Below are positions 15,751 to 26,862 of a DNA stretch of 30,988 nt, piece by piece. The translations under genes were made by a program, and so were the position numbers. Origin of the DNA: Streptomyces roseochromogenus subsp. oscitans DS 12.976 (lineage in GTDB: Bacteria > Actinomycetota > Actinomycetes > Streptomycetales > Streptomycetaceae); contig NZ_CM002285.1 of NCBI RefSeq assembly GCF_000497445.1, forward strand, positions 6,596,908 through 6,627,895, given 5' to 3'. Positions within the stretch are counted from its first letter, which is position 1. Each line of letters begins with the position of its first letter. Under the pieces are notes generated by a model. It was given only the letters and a program-made list of their open reading frames with translations, ran no database searches and had not been told where the DNA came from.

Positions 15751-17088
15751 ATGGGTTCGACACCCCCAAGATCACGAAGATCCCGACGGTGGCGCTGGAG
15801 CGCACTGTTCGGAGCGACCGCGCTCGCGGTCACCGCGGGCGGCGCGCTGGCCTTCCCGGCCGGTGCCGCCGGCACGAACGTGGACTTCGCCACGCACTGC
15901 ATCCCGCCCGCCGTGGCGGGCATACCGCCGATCGACGGCACCACGACCGCCAGTGTGTCGGTGGACAACACCAGCCCGAAGGTCGGCGACACCGTCACCG
16001 TGACCTACACCGTGGTCACCGCCGCCGCCGGCAATCCCACCGACCTGGCCCTGCCGGCCGACATCATGACCCCGACCGGGAAGGTCACCCTCGGTGGCGC
16101 GCAGACGGGGGACGTGACCGTCGCGGGGCCCAAGAAGAATCCGCCGGTGCCGGGGAAGGCCGCCTTCCCGTCCTTCTCGATGACCGGCACGTTCACGGTC
16201 ACCAAGCCCGGCCAGATCACCCTCTCGCCCGGCGACTACAACATCCACACCAGCTACATCCTGGAGCTGGACACCCCCTGCACGGTCACCACCCCGCCCG
16301 CCCCGGTGTCGCAGACCGTCACCGCGACCGATGGAACTCCGGCCAACACCCGGGCCATCACGCTGAGTTCGGCCTCCGGTGATCCGGGTGCGAGTGTCAC
16401 CGTCAGCGGTACGAACTTCACGCCCGGTGCCACCGTCACGCTGGCCGGGCGGGCCGGGGCCAACCAGACCGCGGACACCGCCACGGTCACGGCCGGCGCG
16501 CAGGGGGCCTTCAGCGGCTCCCTCGTCGTCACTGACAAGACGACCACCGGGATCGTGGCCTACGAGGGCGGCTCCTGGAGCGCGGACAAGGGGGCCGGGC
16601 CCGCGGCCTACGTCGTCAACGACAACTCGCCCGTTCCGCCGGGCAGTCAGAAGCTGACGACCACCGTCAAGGCGGGCACGCTGTCCATGGCCCAGGCCGG
16701 GGACTCCGTCGCGCTGTCGGCGGTCGACTTCGGCAAGGGCGGGGCCTCCACCGGCGCGCTGCAGACCGTCACCGTCAAGGACTTCCGTGGCGGACCGGCC
16801 GGCTGGTCGCTCACCGGCAAGGTCACCGACTTCACCGGTCCCGGTGCCAAGATCGACGCGGGCAAGCTGAGCTGGACCCCCGCCTGCGCGACCAAGCCCG
16901 GCAGCCCCAGCACCTGCAAGGCCGGTTCGGCGGGCACCCTGGGCGCCTCGGGAGCGACCCTCGCACAGACCGCCGACGGCACGCTCACCGGCGGTGAGTT
17001 CACCGTCGACGCCGGACTCTCGCTGGACGTACCGGCGTTCACGCCTCCGGGCGGGTACTCCGGCGTGCTCACGCTGACGCTCACCTGA
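15751..17088 (+). CDS. Exported protein with WxL-like C-terminal domain
   Basis: A 445-residue secreted protein. The N-terminus is very basic (RRSRRWRW) with a hydrophobic core ALFGATALAVTAGGALAF and likely cleavage near AGAAG (about 40). An N-terminal beta domain has two cysteines (HCIPPA; DTPCTVTT). An IPT-like Ig domain follows at about 208-280 (SGDPGASVTVSGTNFTPGATVTL). The C-terminal part (about 305-445) has VTVKDFRGGPAGWSLTGKVTDF (in two parts), a central LSWTPAC and a final YSGVLTLTLT, matching the WxL domain of Firmicutes surface proteins that bind peptidoglycan non-covalently. ATG 15751 follows AGGAGGGGG. The DUF916 gene comes 70 bp later. Surface attachment is inferred. Confidence 0.82.
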   Translation: MGSTPPRSRRSRRWRWSALFGATALAVTAGGALAFPAGAAGTNVDFATHCIPPAVAGIPPIDGTTTASVSVDNTSPKVGDTVTVTYTVVTAAAGNPTDLALPADIMTPTGKVTLGGAQTGDVTVAGPKKNPPVPGKAAFPSFSMTGTFTVTKPGQITLSPGDYNIHTSYILELDTPCTVTTPPAPVSQTVTATDGTPANTRAITLSSASGDPGASVTVSGTNFTPGATVTLAGRAGANQTADTATVTAGAQGAFSGSLVVTDKTTTGIVAYEGGSWSADKGAGPAAYVVNDNSPVPPGSQKLTTTVKAGTLSMAQAGDSVALSAVDFGKGGASTGALQTVTVKDFRGGPAGWSLTGKVTDFTGPGAKIDAGKLSWTPACATKPGSPSTCKAGSAGTLGASGATLAQTADGTLTGGEFTVDAGLSLDVPAFTPPGGYSGVLTLTLT

Positions 17089-17158
17089 GCGCAGGGGCGT
17101 CCGCACCCGCCCGTTCCCCCGTCCTACGCCGTGTCTCCGTCCGTGGGGGTCCGCACCC

Positions 17159-18708
<1,550 letters not shown>

Positions 18709-19662
18709 ATGAGCGTTCGTACCCCGTCATCCGAAGAGCCGGCCGAGACCGTCCACCGCGCCGGCTTCGCCTGCTTCGTGGGCCGCCCCAACGCGGGCAA
18801 GTCCACCCTCACGAACGCTCTGGTCGGGCAGAAGGTGGCCATCACCGCGAACCAGCCGCAGACGACGCGGCACACGGTACGCGGGATCGTGCACCGGCCC
18901 GACGCCCAGCTGATCCTCGTGGACACCCCCGGGCTCCACAAGCCGCGCACGCTGCTCGGCGAGCGGCTCAACGACGTCGTACGCACGACGTGGGCCGAGG
19001 TCGACGTGATCGGCTTCTGCCTTCCCGCGAACGAGAAGATCGGCCCCGGTGACCGCTTCATCGCGAAGGAGCTCGCGGGGATCAGGAAGACCCCGAAGGT
19101 CGCCATCGTCACCAAGACCGACCTCGTCGACTCCAAGGCCCTCGCCGAGCAACTGATCGCGATCGACCAGCTGGGCAAGGAGCTGGGCATCGAGTGGGCG
19201 GAGATCGTCCCGGTGTCGGCGGTGGGGGCCAAGCAGGTGGATCTGCTGGCCGACCTCCTGATCCCGCTCCTCCCCGAGGGCCCGGCCCTCTACCCCGAGG
19301 GCGACCTCACGGACGAGCCCGAGCAGGTCATGATCGCGGAACTCATCCGCGAGGCGGCCCTGGAGGGCGTCCGCGACGAGCTGCCGCACTCCATCGCCGT
19401 GGTCGTGGAGGAGATGCTCCCGCGCGAGGACCGCCCGGCCGACCGTCCCCTGCTGGACATCCACGCCAACGTCTACATCGAGCGCCCCAGCCAGAAGGGC
19501 ATCATCATCGGCCCCAAGGGCAAGCGCCTGAAGGAGGTCGGCATCAAGTCCCGCAAGCAGATCGAGGCGCTGCTGGGCACGCCGGTCTTCCTGGACCTGC
19601 ACGTAAAGGTGGCCAAGGACTGGCAGCGCGATCCCAAGCAGCTTCGTAGGCTGGGTTTCTAG
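18709..19662 (+). CDS. era: GTPase Era
   Basis: A 317-residue GTPase that binds 16S rRNA near its 3' end and helps 30S maturation. G1 is GRPNAGKS (25-32), G2 lies in QTTRHTVRG (51-59), G3 is DTPG (72-75) and G4 is TKTD (135-138), with SAV as G5. The C-terminal KH domain carries GIIIGPKGKRLKEVGIKSR. ATG 18709 (MSVRTPSSEE) gives the length usual for Streptomyces; ATG 18700 is an in-frame alternative. The final 72 bp (19591-19662) are repeated exactly at 19795-19866. The coding sequence itself is intact. YbeY and PhoH, encoded about 8 kb upstream, act in the same rRNA maturation network. Confidence 0.96.
   Translation: MSVRTPSSEEPAETVHRAGFACFVGRPNAGKSTLTNALVGQKVAITANQPQTTRHTVRGIVHRPDAQLILVDTPGLHKPRTLLGERLNDVVRTTWAEVDVIGFCLPANEKIGPGDRFIAKELAGIRKTPKVAIVTKTDLVDSKALAEQLIAIDQLGKELGIEWAEIVPVSAVGAKQVDLLADLLIPLLPEGPALYPEGDLTDEPEQVMIAELIREAALEGVRDELPHSIAVVVEEMLPREDRPADRPLLDIHANVYIERPSQKGIIIGPKGKRLKEVGIKSRKQIEALLGTPVFLDLHVKVAKDWQRDPKQLRRLGF
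19591..19662 (+). repeat. Era 3' end, left copy of exact 72-bp direct repeat
   Basis: The last 23 codons and stop of era. The same 72 bases, from CTGGACCTGC to GGGTTTCTAG, recur 204 bp downstream with no mismatch that I can find. Confidence 0.9.
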
Positions 19663-19728
19663 TTCCTCCCCGCCGGCCCGCCCGTCTGTCTCGGTCGGCT
19701 GAGAGGTGCTCTCGCAGGGTTTTGGCTC

Positions 19729-19866
19729 CCGCATGCAGTTCGAGGCGCTGCTGGGTGCGCCGGCCGTGCGGCGGTAGCCGCGTATCGATGCTGCCTGGAC
19801 CTGCACGTAAAGGTGGCCAAGGACTGGCAGCGCGATCCCAAGCAGCTTCGTAGGCTGGGTTTCTAG
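19729..19866 (+). repeat. Duplicate of the era 3' end, partly degenerate
   Basis: The right part (19795-19866) is an exact 72-bp copy of era 19591-19662 including its TAG. The left part (19729-19764) is a mutated copy of era 19551-19586, with changes such as CCGCATGCAG for CCGCAAGCAG. An extra 26 bases separate the two parts compared with era. It has no start of its own and is not a gene. It ends 7 bp before the stop of the convergent transporter gene. The rest of the spacer (19663-19728) has no recognisable feature. A target-gene 3' end in two copies is what integrative elements and recombination leave behind, but no integrase is present. Confidence 0.85.
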
Positions 19867-19873
19867 TGGCCGG

Positions 19874-21133
19874 CTAGTCGACTCCTCTGATCCGGCGCAC
19901 CAGCACCGCCCCCGCCACCCCGATCACCGCCGCCACCAGGTACAGCACCCGGTAGCCGCCGAGGTATGTCACGATCGGCGCGGCCAACGCCGGAGCGGTC
20001 ACCTGTGGCAGGGCGTTGGCCACGTTGATCACACCGAGGTCCTTGCCCCGGTCCAGCGCCTTCGGCAGGACGTCCGTCATCAGCGCGAAGTCGACCGAGG
20101 TGAACACGCCGAAACCGACCCCGAGGACCGCCGACGCGACGATCGCGCCCGGCCAGGTCTGCCAGCCGGCCAGCGCCGCCGTCGCCACCGCCATCAGCAG
20201 CCCCGACCAGATCACGAACGGCTTGCGCCGGCCCACCCGGTCCGACCACACCCCGCCCACCACGACGGTCGCCATCAGCGTCACGCTGTTGACGGCCGTC
20301 AGGATCAGCACCCCCTGGTCGGCGTCGTGGCGGTGGAGGCGGTCCCGCAGGTAGTACAGCAGGTACAAGAGGACCAAGGAGTTGCTGAGGTTGATCAGGA
20401 ACCGGGTCAGCCAGGCCCAGCCGAGGTCGGGGTGGTGGCGCGGGCTCAGCCAGAAGCCCGCCAGGAAGCCGCGCCAGGACCACGGCGCCCGGTCCTCCTT
20501 CGCCAGCCGCAGATCCTCGTAGCGCAGGACGTACGGCAGCACACCCGCCGCCGTGCACACCGCGCACGCCAGATACCCGGCCCGGATCCCGCCTGCCGCC
20601 GTCGCGAGGCCGGTGCCGCCGACCACGCCCAGGATCTGCGCCGCTCCCAGCCAGCCGCCCACCGCGCCTCGCTGGAGCCGGGGCACCCGGTCCGGCACGG
20701 CCGCCGTCACGGCCGCGAACGCCGCGTTCAGCGTGAGCTGCACCAGGCACCAGGCCGCCGCCATGGACCACACCCCGCCCGCCTCGGCGAGCAGCAGCAG
20801 GCACAGCGCGCCGCCCGCCGCCCCGGCCACGATCCACGGGGTACGCCGGCCCCGGCGAGCCGTCGTCCGGTCGGACAGGGCGCCGAAGAAGGGGTTGGCG
20901 AGCAGGGAGACCACCGCGCCGGCCCCCGTGACCCAGGCCAGTATCGTCTCCTTGGACATCCCGGAGCCGGGCGCGAAGTCCTTCGCCTGGGAGGCCAGCA
21001 GGATCTGCAGCGGCCCGAACCAGCCGACCCAGATCGCCCCGTTGGCCAGCGAGAGCGCCGCCGTCCAGCCCCGGCCGACCGGTTCGGCCGGCTCGGCGAG
21101 GGCAGCGGAGGCCGAACCGCCGACCGTGGTCAT
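19874..21133 (-). CDS. MFS transporter, sugar (GPH/SLC45-like) type
   Basis: A 419-residue major facilitator with about 12 membrane segments. Motif-A-like loops read FFGALSDRTTARRGRRTPW between helices 2 and 3 and GGVWSDRVGRRKPFV in the second half. The wording of the first loop is that of the GPH/SLC45-like sugar transporters. ATG 21133 (MTTVGGSAS) overlaps the stop of the GH1 beta-glucosidase (ATGA), so the two are translationally coupled. The likely job is uptake of a beta-glucoside or its glucose product; the substrate is not readable. The stop (19874) lies 7 bp from the duplicated era end. Confidence 0.9.
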   Translation of the reverse strand: MTTVGGSASAALAEPAEPVGRGWTAALSLANGAIWVGWFGPLQILLASQAKDFAPGSGMSKETILAWVTGAGAVVSLLANPFFGALSDRTTARRGRRTPWIVAGAAGGALCLLLLAEAGGVWSMAAAWCLVQLTLNAAFAAVTAAVPDRVPRLQRGAVGGWLGAAQILGVVGGTGLATAAGGIRAGYLACAVCTAAGVLPYVLRYEDLRLAKEDRAPWSWRGFLAGFWLSPRHHPDLGWAWLTRFLINLSNSLVLLYLLYYLRDRLHRHDADQGVLILTAVNSVTLMATVVVGGVWSDRVGRRKPFVIWSGLLMAVATAALAGWQTWPGAIVASAVLGVGFGVFTSVDFALMTDVLPKALDRGKDLGVINVANALPQVTAPALAAPIVTYLGGYRVLYLVAAVIGVAGAVLVRRIRGVD

Positions 21134-22467
21134 CTCTGGGCCCGGAGCACGTCCCGGAACCAGCGGTAGGAGGCCTTCGGGGTGCGCTCCAGCGTCCCGT
21201 AGTCCACGTGCACCAGACCGAAGCGGCGTGCGTAGCCCTCGGCCCACTCGAAGTTGTCCAGCAGGGACCACACGAAGTAGCCACGCACATCCACCCCGGA
21301 TTCCAGGGCGGTGTGCAAGGCGCGGATGTGGGCGTCCAGGTAGGCGATGCGGTCCTGGTCGTCGATGCCCTCGTAGGAGCAGCCGTTCTCGGTGATGACG
21401 ATCGGCGGGAGCCTGTCGCCGTAGCGGTCACGGAAGCCGGTCAGCAGCTCGGTGAGGCCCTCCGGGACGACCGGCCAGCCGAAGTCGGTCGTCGGACGGC
21501 CCTCGATCTCCCTTACCGAGAAGGGCAGTTCGGCGGGCAGCGCGAGGCCGCCGTACTCGCTGTCGGTGCCGCCCGGCGCGCCCGCCTTCGTCGGCGCGTA
21601 GTAGTTGACGCCGTACCAGTCGAGGGGCTCGGCGATGACCTTGAGGTCGGCGGCCACGTCGCCCGGCATCAACTCGCCCATCCCCTCCGGGTATTCGCCG
21701 AGGATGACCGGTTCGGCGAACAGGCGGTTGAGCAGGAGGTCGTAGAAACCGGCCGCCTCCATGTCCGCCGGTTCGGCGGAGGCGGGCCAGGTGGGGCCGT
21801 GGGAGTTGGCGATGCCGATGTCGCTCGCGCCGGCCGCGCGCAGGGCCCGTACCGCGAGACCGTGGGCGAGGAGCTGATGGTGGGCGGCCGGGAGCGCGTC
21901 GAAGAGGAGCCGCTTGCCGGGAGCGTGGGCGCCCAGGGCATGGCCCAGCAACGTATGTTCCGCGGGCTCGTTGAGGGTGATCCACTTGCCCACGCGGTCG
22001 CCGAGGCGCCCGGCCACCACGCTGACGTACTCGGCGAACCGGTCCGCCGTGTCCCGCCGCAGCCAGTCCAGCGAGGCGGGCAGATCCCAGTGGAAGAGGG
22101 TGGGCACGGGCCGTACGCCCGCCGCGCACAGCTCGTCCACCAGACGGTCGTAGAAGTCCAGGCCGCCGGGGGAGTTCACGCGGGGCCAGGAGACCGAGAA
22201 GCGGTACGCGTCCACGCCGAGGCCGGCGAGCAGGGCCACGTCCTCGTCGTAGCGGTGGCAGTGGTCGCAGGCCACCGCCGCCGTCGACCCGTCCTTCACC
22301 CGGCCCGGTTCGGCCGTGAACACGTCCCACACGGAGGGCTCGCGCTCCTCGGCCGCCCCCTCGATCTGATGGGCCGAGGTCGACACACCCCACAGGAAGC
22401 CGTCGGGGAAGCGGGGGAGCGGGGCGGGGGTCGGATCGCCTGCGTCAGTCGCCATGGCCGGGATCAT
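21130..22467 (-). CDS. Beta-glucosidase, glycoside hydrolase family 1
   Basis: A 445-residue cytosolic GH1 enzyme with no signal peptide. It cleaves terminal beta-glucosides with retention. The acid/base Glu is E167 in TLNEP and the nucleophile Glu is E360 in VITENG. FPDGFLWGVSTSAHQIEG, FHWDLP and FVWSLLDNFEWAEGY are family signatures. ATG 22467 (MIPAMATD) and ATG 22455 are both possible; GTAAGGAT just upstream could serve either. It is the first gene of a two-gene operon with the MFS transporter, which its stop overlaps. No CebR-type 14-bp palindrome was seen in the short upstream spacer (22468-22537), so control by cellobiose is not shown. Confidence 0.95.
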   Translation of the reverse strand: MIPAMATDAGDPTPAPLPRFPDGFLWGVSTSAHQIEGAAEEREPSVWDVFTAEPGRVKDGSTAAVACDHCHRYDEDVALLAGLGVDAYRFSVSWPRVNSPGGLDFYDRLVDELCAAGVRPVPTLFHWDLPASLDWLRRDTADRFAEYVSVVAGRLGDRVGKWITLNEPAEHTLLGHALGAHAPGKRLLFDALPAAHHQLLAHGLAVRALRAAGASDIGIANSHGPTWPASAEPADMEAAGFYDLLLNRLFAEPVILGEYPEGMGELMPGDVAADLKVIAEPLDWYGVNYYAPTKAGAPGGTDSEYGGLALPAELPFSVREIEGRPTTDFGWPVVPEGLTELLTGFRDRYGDRLPPIVITENGCSYEGIDDQDRIAYLDAHIRALHTALESGVDVRGYFVWSLLDNFEWAEGYARRFGLVHVDYGTLERTPKASYRWFRDVLRAQR

Positions 22468-22537
22468 CCTTACCCCCGGTAACAGAAGTCAATGCCCCGG
22501 CGGCAACCAGTGGTCACGCCCCCTTCCGGCCGTCCGC

Positions 22538-22804
22538 CTACGCCCCTTCCTTCAGCACCCGGGACACCAACTCCCGCTGGTCCTCGGTGAGTCGAGGGTC
22601 GGCCGCGTACACCGTGCGGCCGTCCACGGTGATCTCGTACCGGAAGCCGTCCGGGACGCCGGCCGGCGGGGAGCCCTGGCCGGACGCGAGGACGCGTTCG
22701 GCCAGGGCCTGCCATGCGGGGGCGTCGGGCCGGCCCGAGGTGTCCACCTCGGCCCGGCGCTCCAGCCCCGCGAAACCGCCCGTGCGCCGTACCTGAATAC
22801 GCAT
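22538..22804 (-). CDS. Emfourin-type protease inhibitor homologue
   Basis: An 88-residue cytosolic-looking protein (MRIQVRRTGGFAGLERRAEVDT start, RYEITVDGRTVYAADPRLTEDQRELVSRVL end, each part of a compact beta/alpha pattern). This pattern, with RTGGFAG, the alternating strands and the DPRL-ExxxL finish, matches emfourin, the inhibitor encoded beside protealysin in Serratia. It lies 30 bp downstream of an M4 protease gene on the same strand, as expected for such an inhibitor pair. Inhibition of this particular protease is inferred from family and context. No cysteine or signal peptide is present. Confidence 0.82.
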   Translation of the reverse strand: MRIQVRRTGGFAGLERRAEVDTSGRPDAPAWQALAERVLASGQGSPPAGVPDGFRYEITVDGRTVYAADPRLTEDQRELVSRVLKEGA

Positions 22805-22834
22805 GAGTCCCTGTCTAGTACGGATGGTGCGGAA

Positions 22835-23899
22835 TCAGGAAGTCGGCACCCCCACCTGCGACCAGGCGCCGAGGACGGCCTTCACTTCCTCGTCCTCGCC
22901 GTAAAGGGCCCTGGCCGTGGCGGCCGTGAGCCTGGCGAAGTCCGCGAATTGCGCGTCGGACGCCAGCTGACCACCGGTGAGCGTGGCGTACCAGATCTTC
23001 CCGGCCCGCTCCCACGCGTTGCCGCCGATCGCCGTGGCGACCAGGTAGAAGGCGTGGTTGGGGATGCCGGAGTTGATGTGCACGCCGCCGTTGTCCTGGC
23101 TGGTGCGGACGTAGTGGTCCATGCTCGCCGGTTGCGGGTCCTTGCCCAGGTTCGGGTCGTCGTACGCCGTGCCCGGGGCCTTCATGGAGCGCAGCGCGGT
23201 GCCGTGGACGCTCGGGGCGAGGAGCCCGGCGCCGATCAGCCAGTCGGCCTGGTCGGCGGTCTGGCCGAGGGCGTACTGCTTGATCAGCGAGCCGAAGACA
23301 TCCGAGACCGACTCGTTGAGGGCGCCGGACTGGCCGTAGTACTCCAGGTTCGCGGTGTACTGGGTGACGCCGTGGGTCAGCTCGTGTCCGATCACGTCGA
23401 CGGGGATGGTGAAGTCGAGGAACGTGGTGCCGTCGCCGTCGCCGAACACCATCTGCTCGCCGTTCCAGAAGGCGTTGTCGTAGTTCTCGCCGTAGTGCAC
23501 GGTCGCGTTCAGCGGCAGCCCCGCGCCGTCGATGGAGTGCCGGCCGTAGGCCTTCAGATACAGCTCGAAGGTGGCGCCCAGGCCCGCGTGCGCGCGGTTC
23601 ACGGTCGCGTCCTTGGCGGGCTTGTCGTCCTCGGAGTGCACCTTCTTGCCCGGCAGGGTCTCCTGGTGCCCGGCGTCGTAGATCGTGCGGTTCGGTTTGT
23701 CGGAGGGCGCGGCGGCCGGCGTGGCGGCGGTGGTGCGGACGGCGGTGATCCGGCGCCGGGTGCGCTGGGCGGCGTCCCGCTCCAGCGTGCGCTGCGCGGA
23801 CTCGGCGATGGCGGGGTCGTCGTGCCGGGCCAGCTGGTCGAGGAGATGTGGCGGCACGATCGTGCAGAAGACGGGCTCGAAGCCCCCGTTGGTCGTCAT
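22835..23899 (-). CDS. M4 metalloprotease, protealysin-like
   Basis: A 354-residue thermolysin-family zinc protease. The zinc site is H172-E173-L-T-H176 with E196 in GALNESVSD, and H274 in DNGGVHINSG as the transition-state histidine. The N-terminus has no signal peptide. It begins with FEPVFCTIVPPHLLDQLA, the short PPL-type propeptide of protealysin-like proteases, in place of the long FTP/PepSY prodomain. Such enzymes mature by removing this propeptide and can act inside cells or leave by unknown routes. ATG 23899 is chosen for the family start MTTNGGFEPV; ATG 23911 is the alternative. The emfourin-like inhibitor gene follows 30 bp downstream. It is divergent from leuA. Confidence 0.93.
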   Translation of the reverse strand: MTTNGGFEPVFCTIVPPHLLDQLARHDDPAIAESAQRTLERDAAQRTRRRITAVRTTAATPAAAPSDKPNRTIYDAGHQETLPGKKVHSEDDKPAKDATVNRAHAGLGATFELYLKAYGRHSIDGAGLPLNATVHYGENYDNAFWNGEQMVFGDGDGTTFLDFTIPVDVIGHELTHGVTQYTANLEYYGQSGALNESVSDVFGSLIKQYALGQTADQADWLIGAGLLAPSVHGTALRSMKAPGTAYDDPNLGKDPQPASMDHYVRTSQDNGGVHINSGIPNHAFYLVATAIGGNAWERAGKIWYATLTGGQLASDAQFADFARLTAATARALYGEDEEVKAVLGAWSQVGVPTS

Positions 23900-24090
23900 G
23901 CCCCGCACCATCGCACTGTGTGATGCTGATGTCACTAGCTGCCACCATGATTGGTGAAATACCGGGACAGGGAGCGCCACGCTCCGTGACAATGTGGTAC
24001 GGCGCACTTTTTGTCCTTTTTGTGATTCCGGTCCCGCATACTGGGACGCGACCCCGCTTCCGGGGCGGCTCGGCTAGGCTGCTGCGCATC
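23900..24090. promoter_or_regulatory. Divergent promoter region between M4 protease and leuA leader
   Basis: A 191-bp spacer containing the most AT-rich stretch of the area (CTTTTTGTCCTTTTTGTGATTCC, in parts, about 24007-24029) followed by a dyad GTCCC-GCATACT-GGGAC (about 24031-24047). CATACT within the dyad could be a -10 box of the leuA transcript. The other side (GTGATGCTGATGTCAC, about 23919-23934) is a short imperfect dyad near the protease start. These are pattern observations only. Confidence 0.4.
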
Positions 24091-24138
24091 ATGCGTTTCG
24101 GGCTGCTTCTCCTTAGCTGCCGCGGCGAGGGCCTGTAG
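24091..24138 (+). CDS. leuA leader peptide (candidate attenuator peptide)
   Basis: A 15-residue open frame, MRFGLLLLSCRGEGL, ending in TAG, 105 bp before leuA. Four consecutive leucine codons (CTG CTT CTC CTT) include two CTT/CTC codons that are unusual in such GC-rich DNA. This is the layout of amino-acid attenuators: ribosomes stall at the Leu run when charged tRNA-Leu is scarce. Leucine leader peptides upstream of actinobacterial leuA have been predicted before. No strong ribosome binding site precedes the ATG, so it may be translated from a short leader. Confidence 0.75.
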   Translation: MRFGLLLLSCRGEGL

Positions 24139-24142
24139 TCGA

Positions 24143-24219
24143 GGCCGACTCCCTCCCCGCGGTGCTTGGCGTTGCGTCGTCGGCCGTCCACCCGGACATC
24201 CGGATGCCGGGCATCCGGA
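24143..24219 (+). promoter_or_regulatory. leuA leader hairpins (attenuator or RBS-controlling structure)
   Basis: Two pairings are visible. GGCCGAC (24143-24149) pairs with GTCGGCC (24179-24185). A 10-bp perfect inverted repeat TCCGGATGCC/GGCATCCGGA with one central G occupies 24199-24219. The second ends 6 bp before the GAGGAG of leuA (24226-24231). It could be a terminator without a T run, or control ribosome access. A stalled ribosome on the leader peptide would alter the first pairing. Confidence 0.65.
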
Positions 24220-24227
24220 CACCCTGA

Positions 24228-25964
<1,737 letters not shown>

Positions 25965-25986
25965 CGGCTCTGACCGGGAGTTTCGA

Positions 25987-26018
25987 GGCCCCGACCGCTG
26001 TATACGGCGGTCGGGGCC
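25987..26018 (+). terminator. Strong hairpin terminator after leuA
   Basis: Twelve-base perfect arms GGCCCCGACCGC (25987-25998) and GCGGTCGGGGCC (26007-26018) around an 8-base loop, 22 bp after the leuA stop. GTCTGTTAT follows rather than a T run. Stem strength makes termination very likely. Confidence 0.85.
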
Positions 26019-26088
26019 CCGTCTGTTATCGGCCACAGTGCCGGGCAGGTCACAGAAAGGTCTCTTCCGGGGTACTGACTCAGCCTCC

Positions 26089-26107
26089 GTGATGTGGCTA
26101 ACATCAC
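26089..26107. promoter_or_regulatory. Inverted repeat upstream of the TerB-like gene
   Basis: GTGATGTGGCTAACATCAC is a dyad with 7-base arms GTGATGT/ACATCAC around GGCTA, 42 bp before the GTG of the next gene. It lies where a promoter should be and could be an operator, or a stem in the 5' leader. It does not match a Streptomyces operator that I can name with confidence. Confidence 0.5.
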
Positions 26108-26148
26108 GCCAGCGCGGCGATGTTGCCGTGCCGTTACGGAGGTGCGAC

Positions 26149-26844
26149 GTGCTGCCAGTACGGGGACGAGACGGCCGTGCCACCACGGCTGTGCACATCC
26201 TGCGCATCCGCACCGCGTGGACTCCCGTCGGGGACGGCGAGTTCTACTGCCCGGGCTGCGGAGGCGACCGCAACTACCAGCGGCTCACCGGACGCCGTCG
26301 GCTCACCCTGCTCGGCGTGCCCCTGCTGTCCCGCGGGTCCACCGGACCGGTCGTGGAGTGCGCCGCCTGCCGCCACCACTACGGCACCGACGTCCTGGAC
26401 CACCCCACCACCCGCCGCTTCTCGGCGATGCTCCGCGACGCCGTGCACACCGTCGCCCTCGCCGTGCTCGCCGCGGGCGGCACCTCCTCCCGTACGGCCC
26501 TGGAGTCAGCCGCCGCCGCCGTCCGCGCGGCCGGCTTCGACGGCTGTACCGAGGAACAGCTGGCCGCGCTGGTCGAGGCCCTCGCCGCGGACACCGGCCG
26601 GGTGCTCGGCGGGGAGTGCGGCACGAGCCTGACGATAGAGCTGCACGAGGCCCTGGACCCGCTCGCCCCGCACCTCGCCCCCGCCGGCCGCGAGTCCCTC
26701 CTCCTCCAGGCCGCCCGCATCGCCCTCGCCGACGGCCCCTACACCCCCGCCGAACGCGACGCCCTCGCCACGGTCGGCGCGGCACTGACGATCTGCGCCG
26801 ACGATGTCACCCGGCTGCTGGCGGCGGCCCGGACACCGTCCTGA
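26149..26844 (+). CDS. Zinc-ribbon and TerB-like domain protein
   Basis: A 231-residue protein annotated in relatives as TerB-family tellurite resistance. Two CxxC pairs (C34-P-G-C37 and C71-A-A-C74) form a probable zinc ribbon at about 30-80. The rest (about 90-225) is all-helical and ends in a TerB-like repeat (ALADGPYTPAERDALATVGAAL), where the acidic residues of LADGPYTPAE recall the TerB metal site. No membrane segment is present. GTG 26149 has GGAGGT five bases upstream and is preferred to an in-frame opening at 26038. Tellurite resistance is not implied; no ter genes are nearby. It is convergent with the response regulator gene, 18 bp away. Confidence 0.83.
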   Translation: MLPVRGRDGRATTAVHILRIRTAWTPVGDGEFYCPGCGGDRNYQRLTGRRRLTLLGVPLLSRGSTGPVVECAACRHHYGTDVLDHPTTRRFSAMLRDAVHTVALAVLAAGGTSSRTALESAAAAVRAAGFDGCTEEQLAALVEALAADTGRVLGGECGTSLTIELHEALDPLAPHLAPAGRESLLLQAARIALADGPYTPAERDALATVGAALTICADDVTRLLAAARTPS

Positions 26845-26862
26845 GGGCGAGCGAAGCCGGAA

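Noticed and set aside
19795..19866. Second, truncated era gene
   Set aside because: There is no start codon, GTPase domain or continuous frame; stops interrupt it upstream. It is a duplicated fragment.
19663..22467. The glucosidase-transporter pair as an integrated mobile element
   Set aside because: No integrase, excisionase or second boundary repeat could be found past 22467, so only the scar-like duplication is reported.
26038..26148. Upstream extension of the TerB-like gene
   Set aside because: The extension overlaps the dyad at 26089-26107 and reads as non-protein sequence, while GTG 26149 has a good ribosome binding site.
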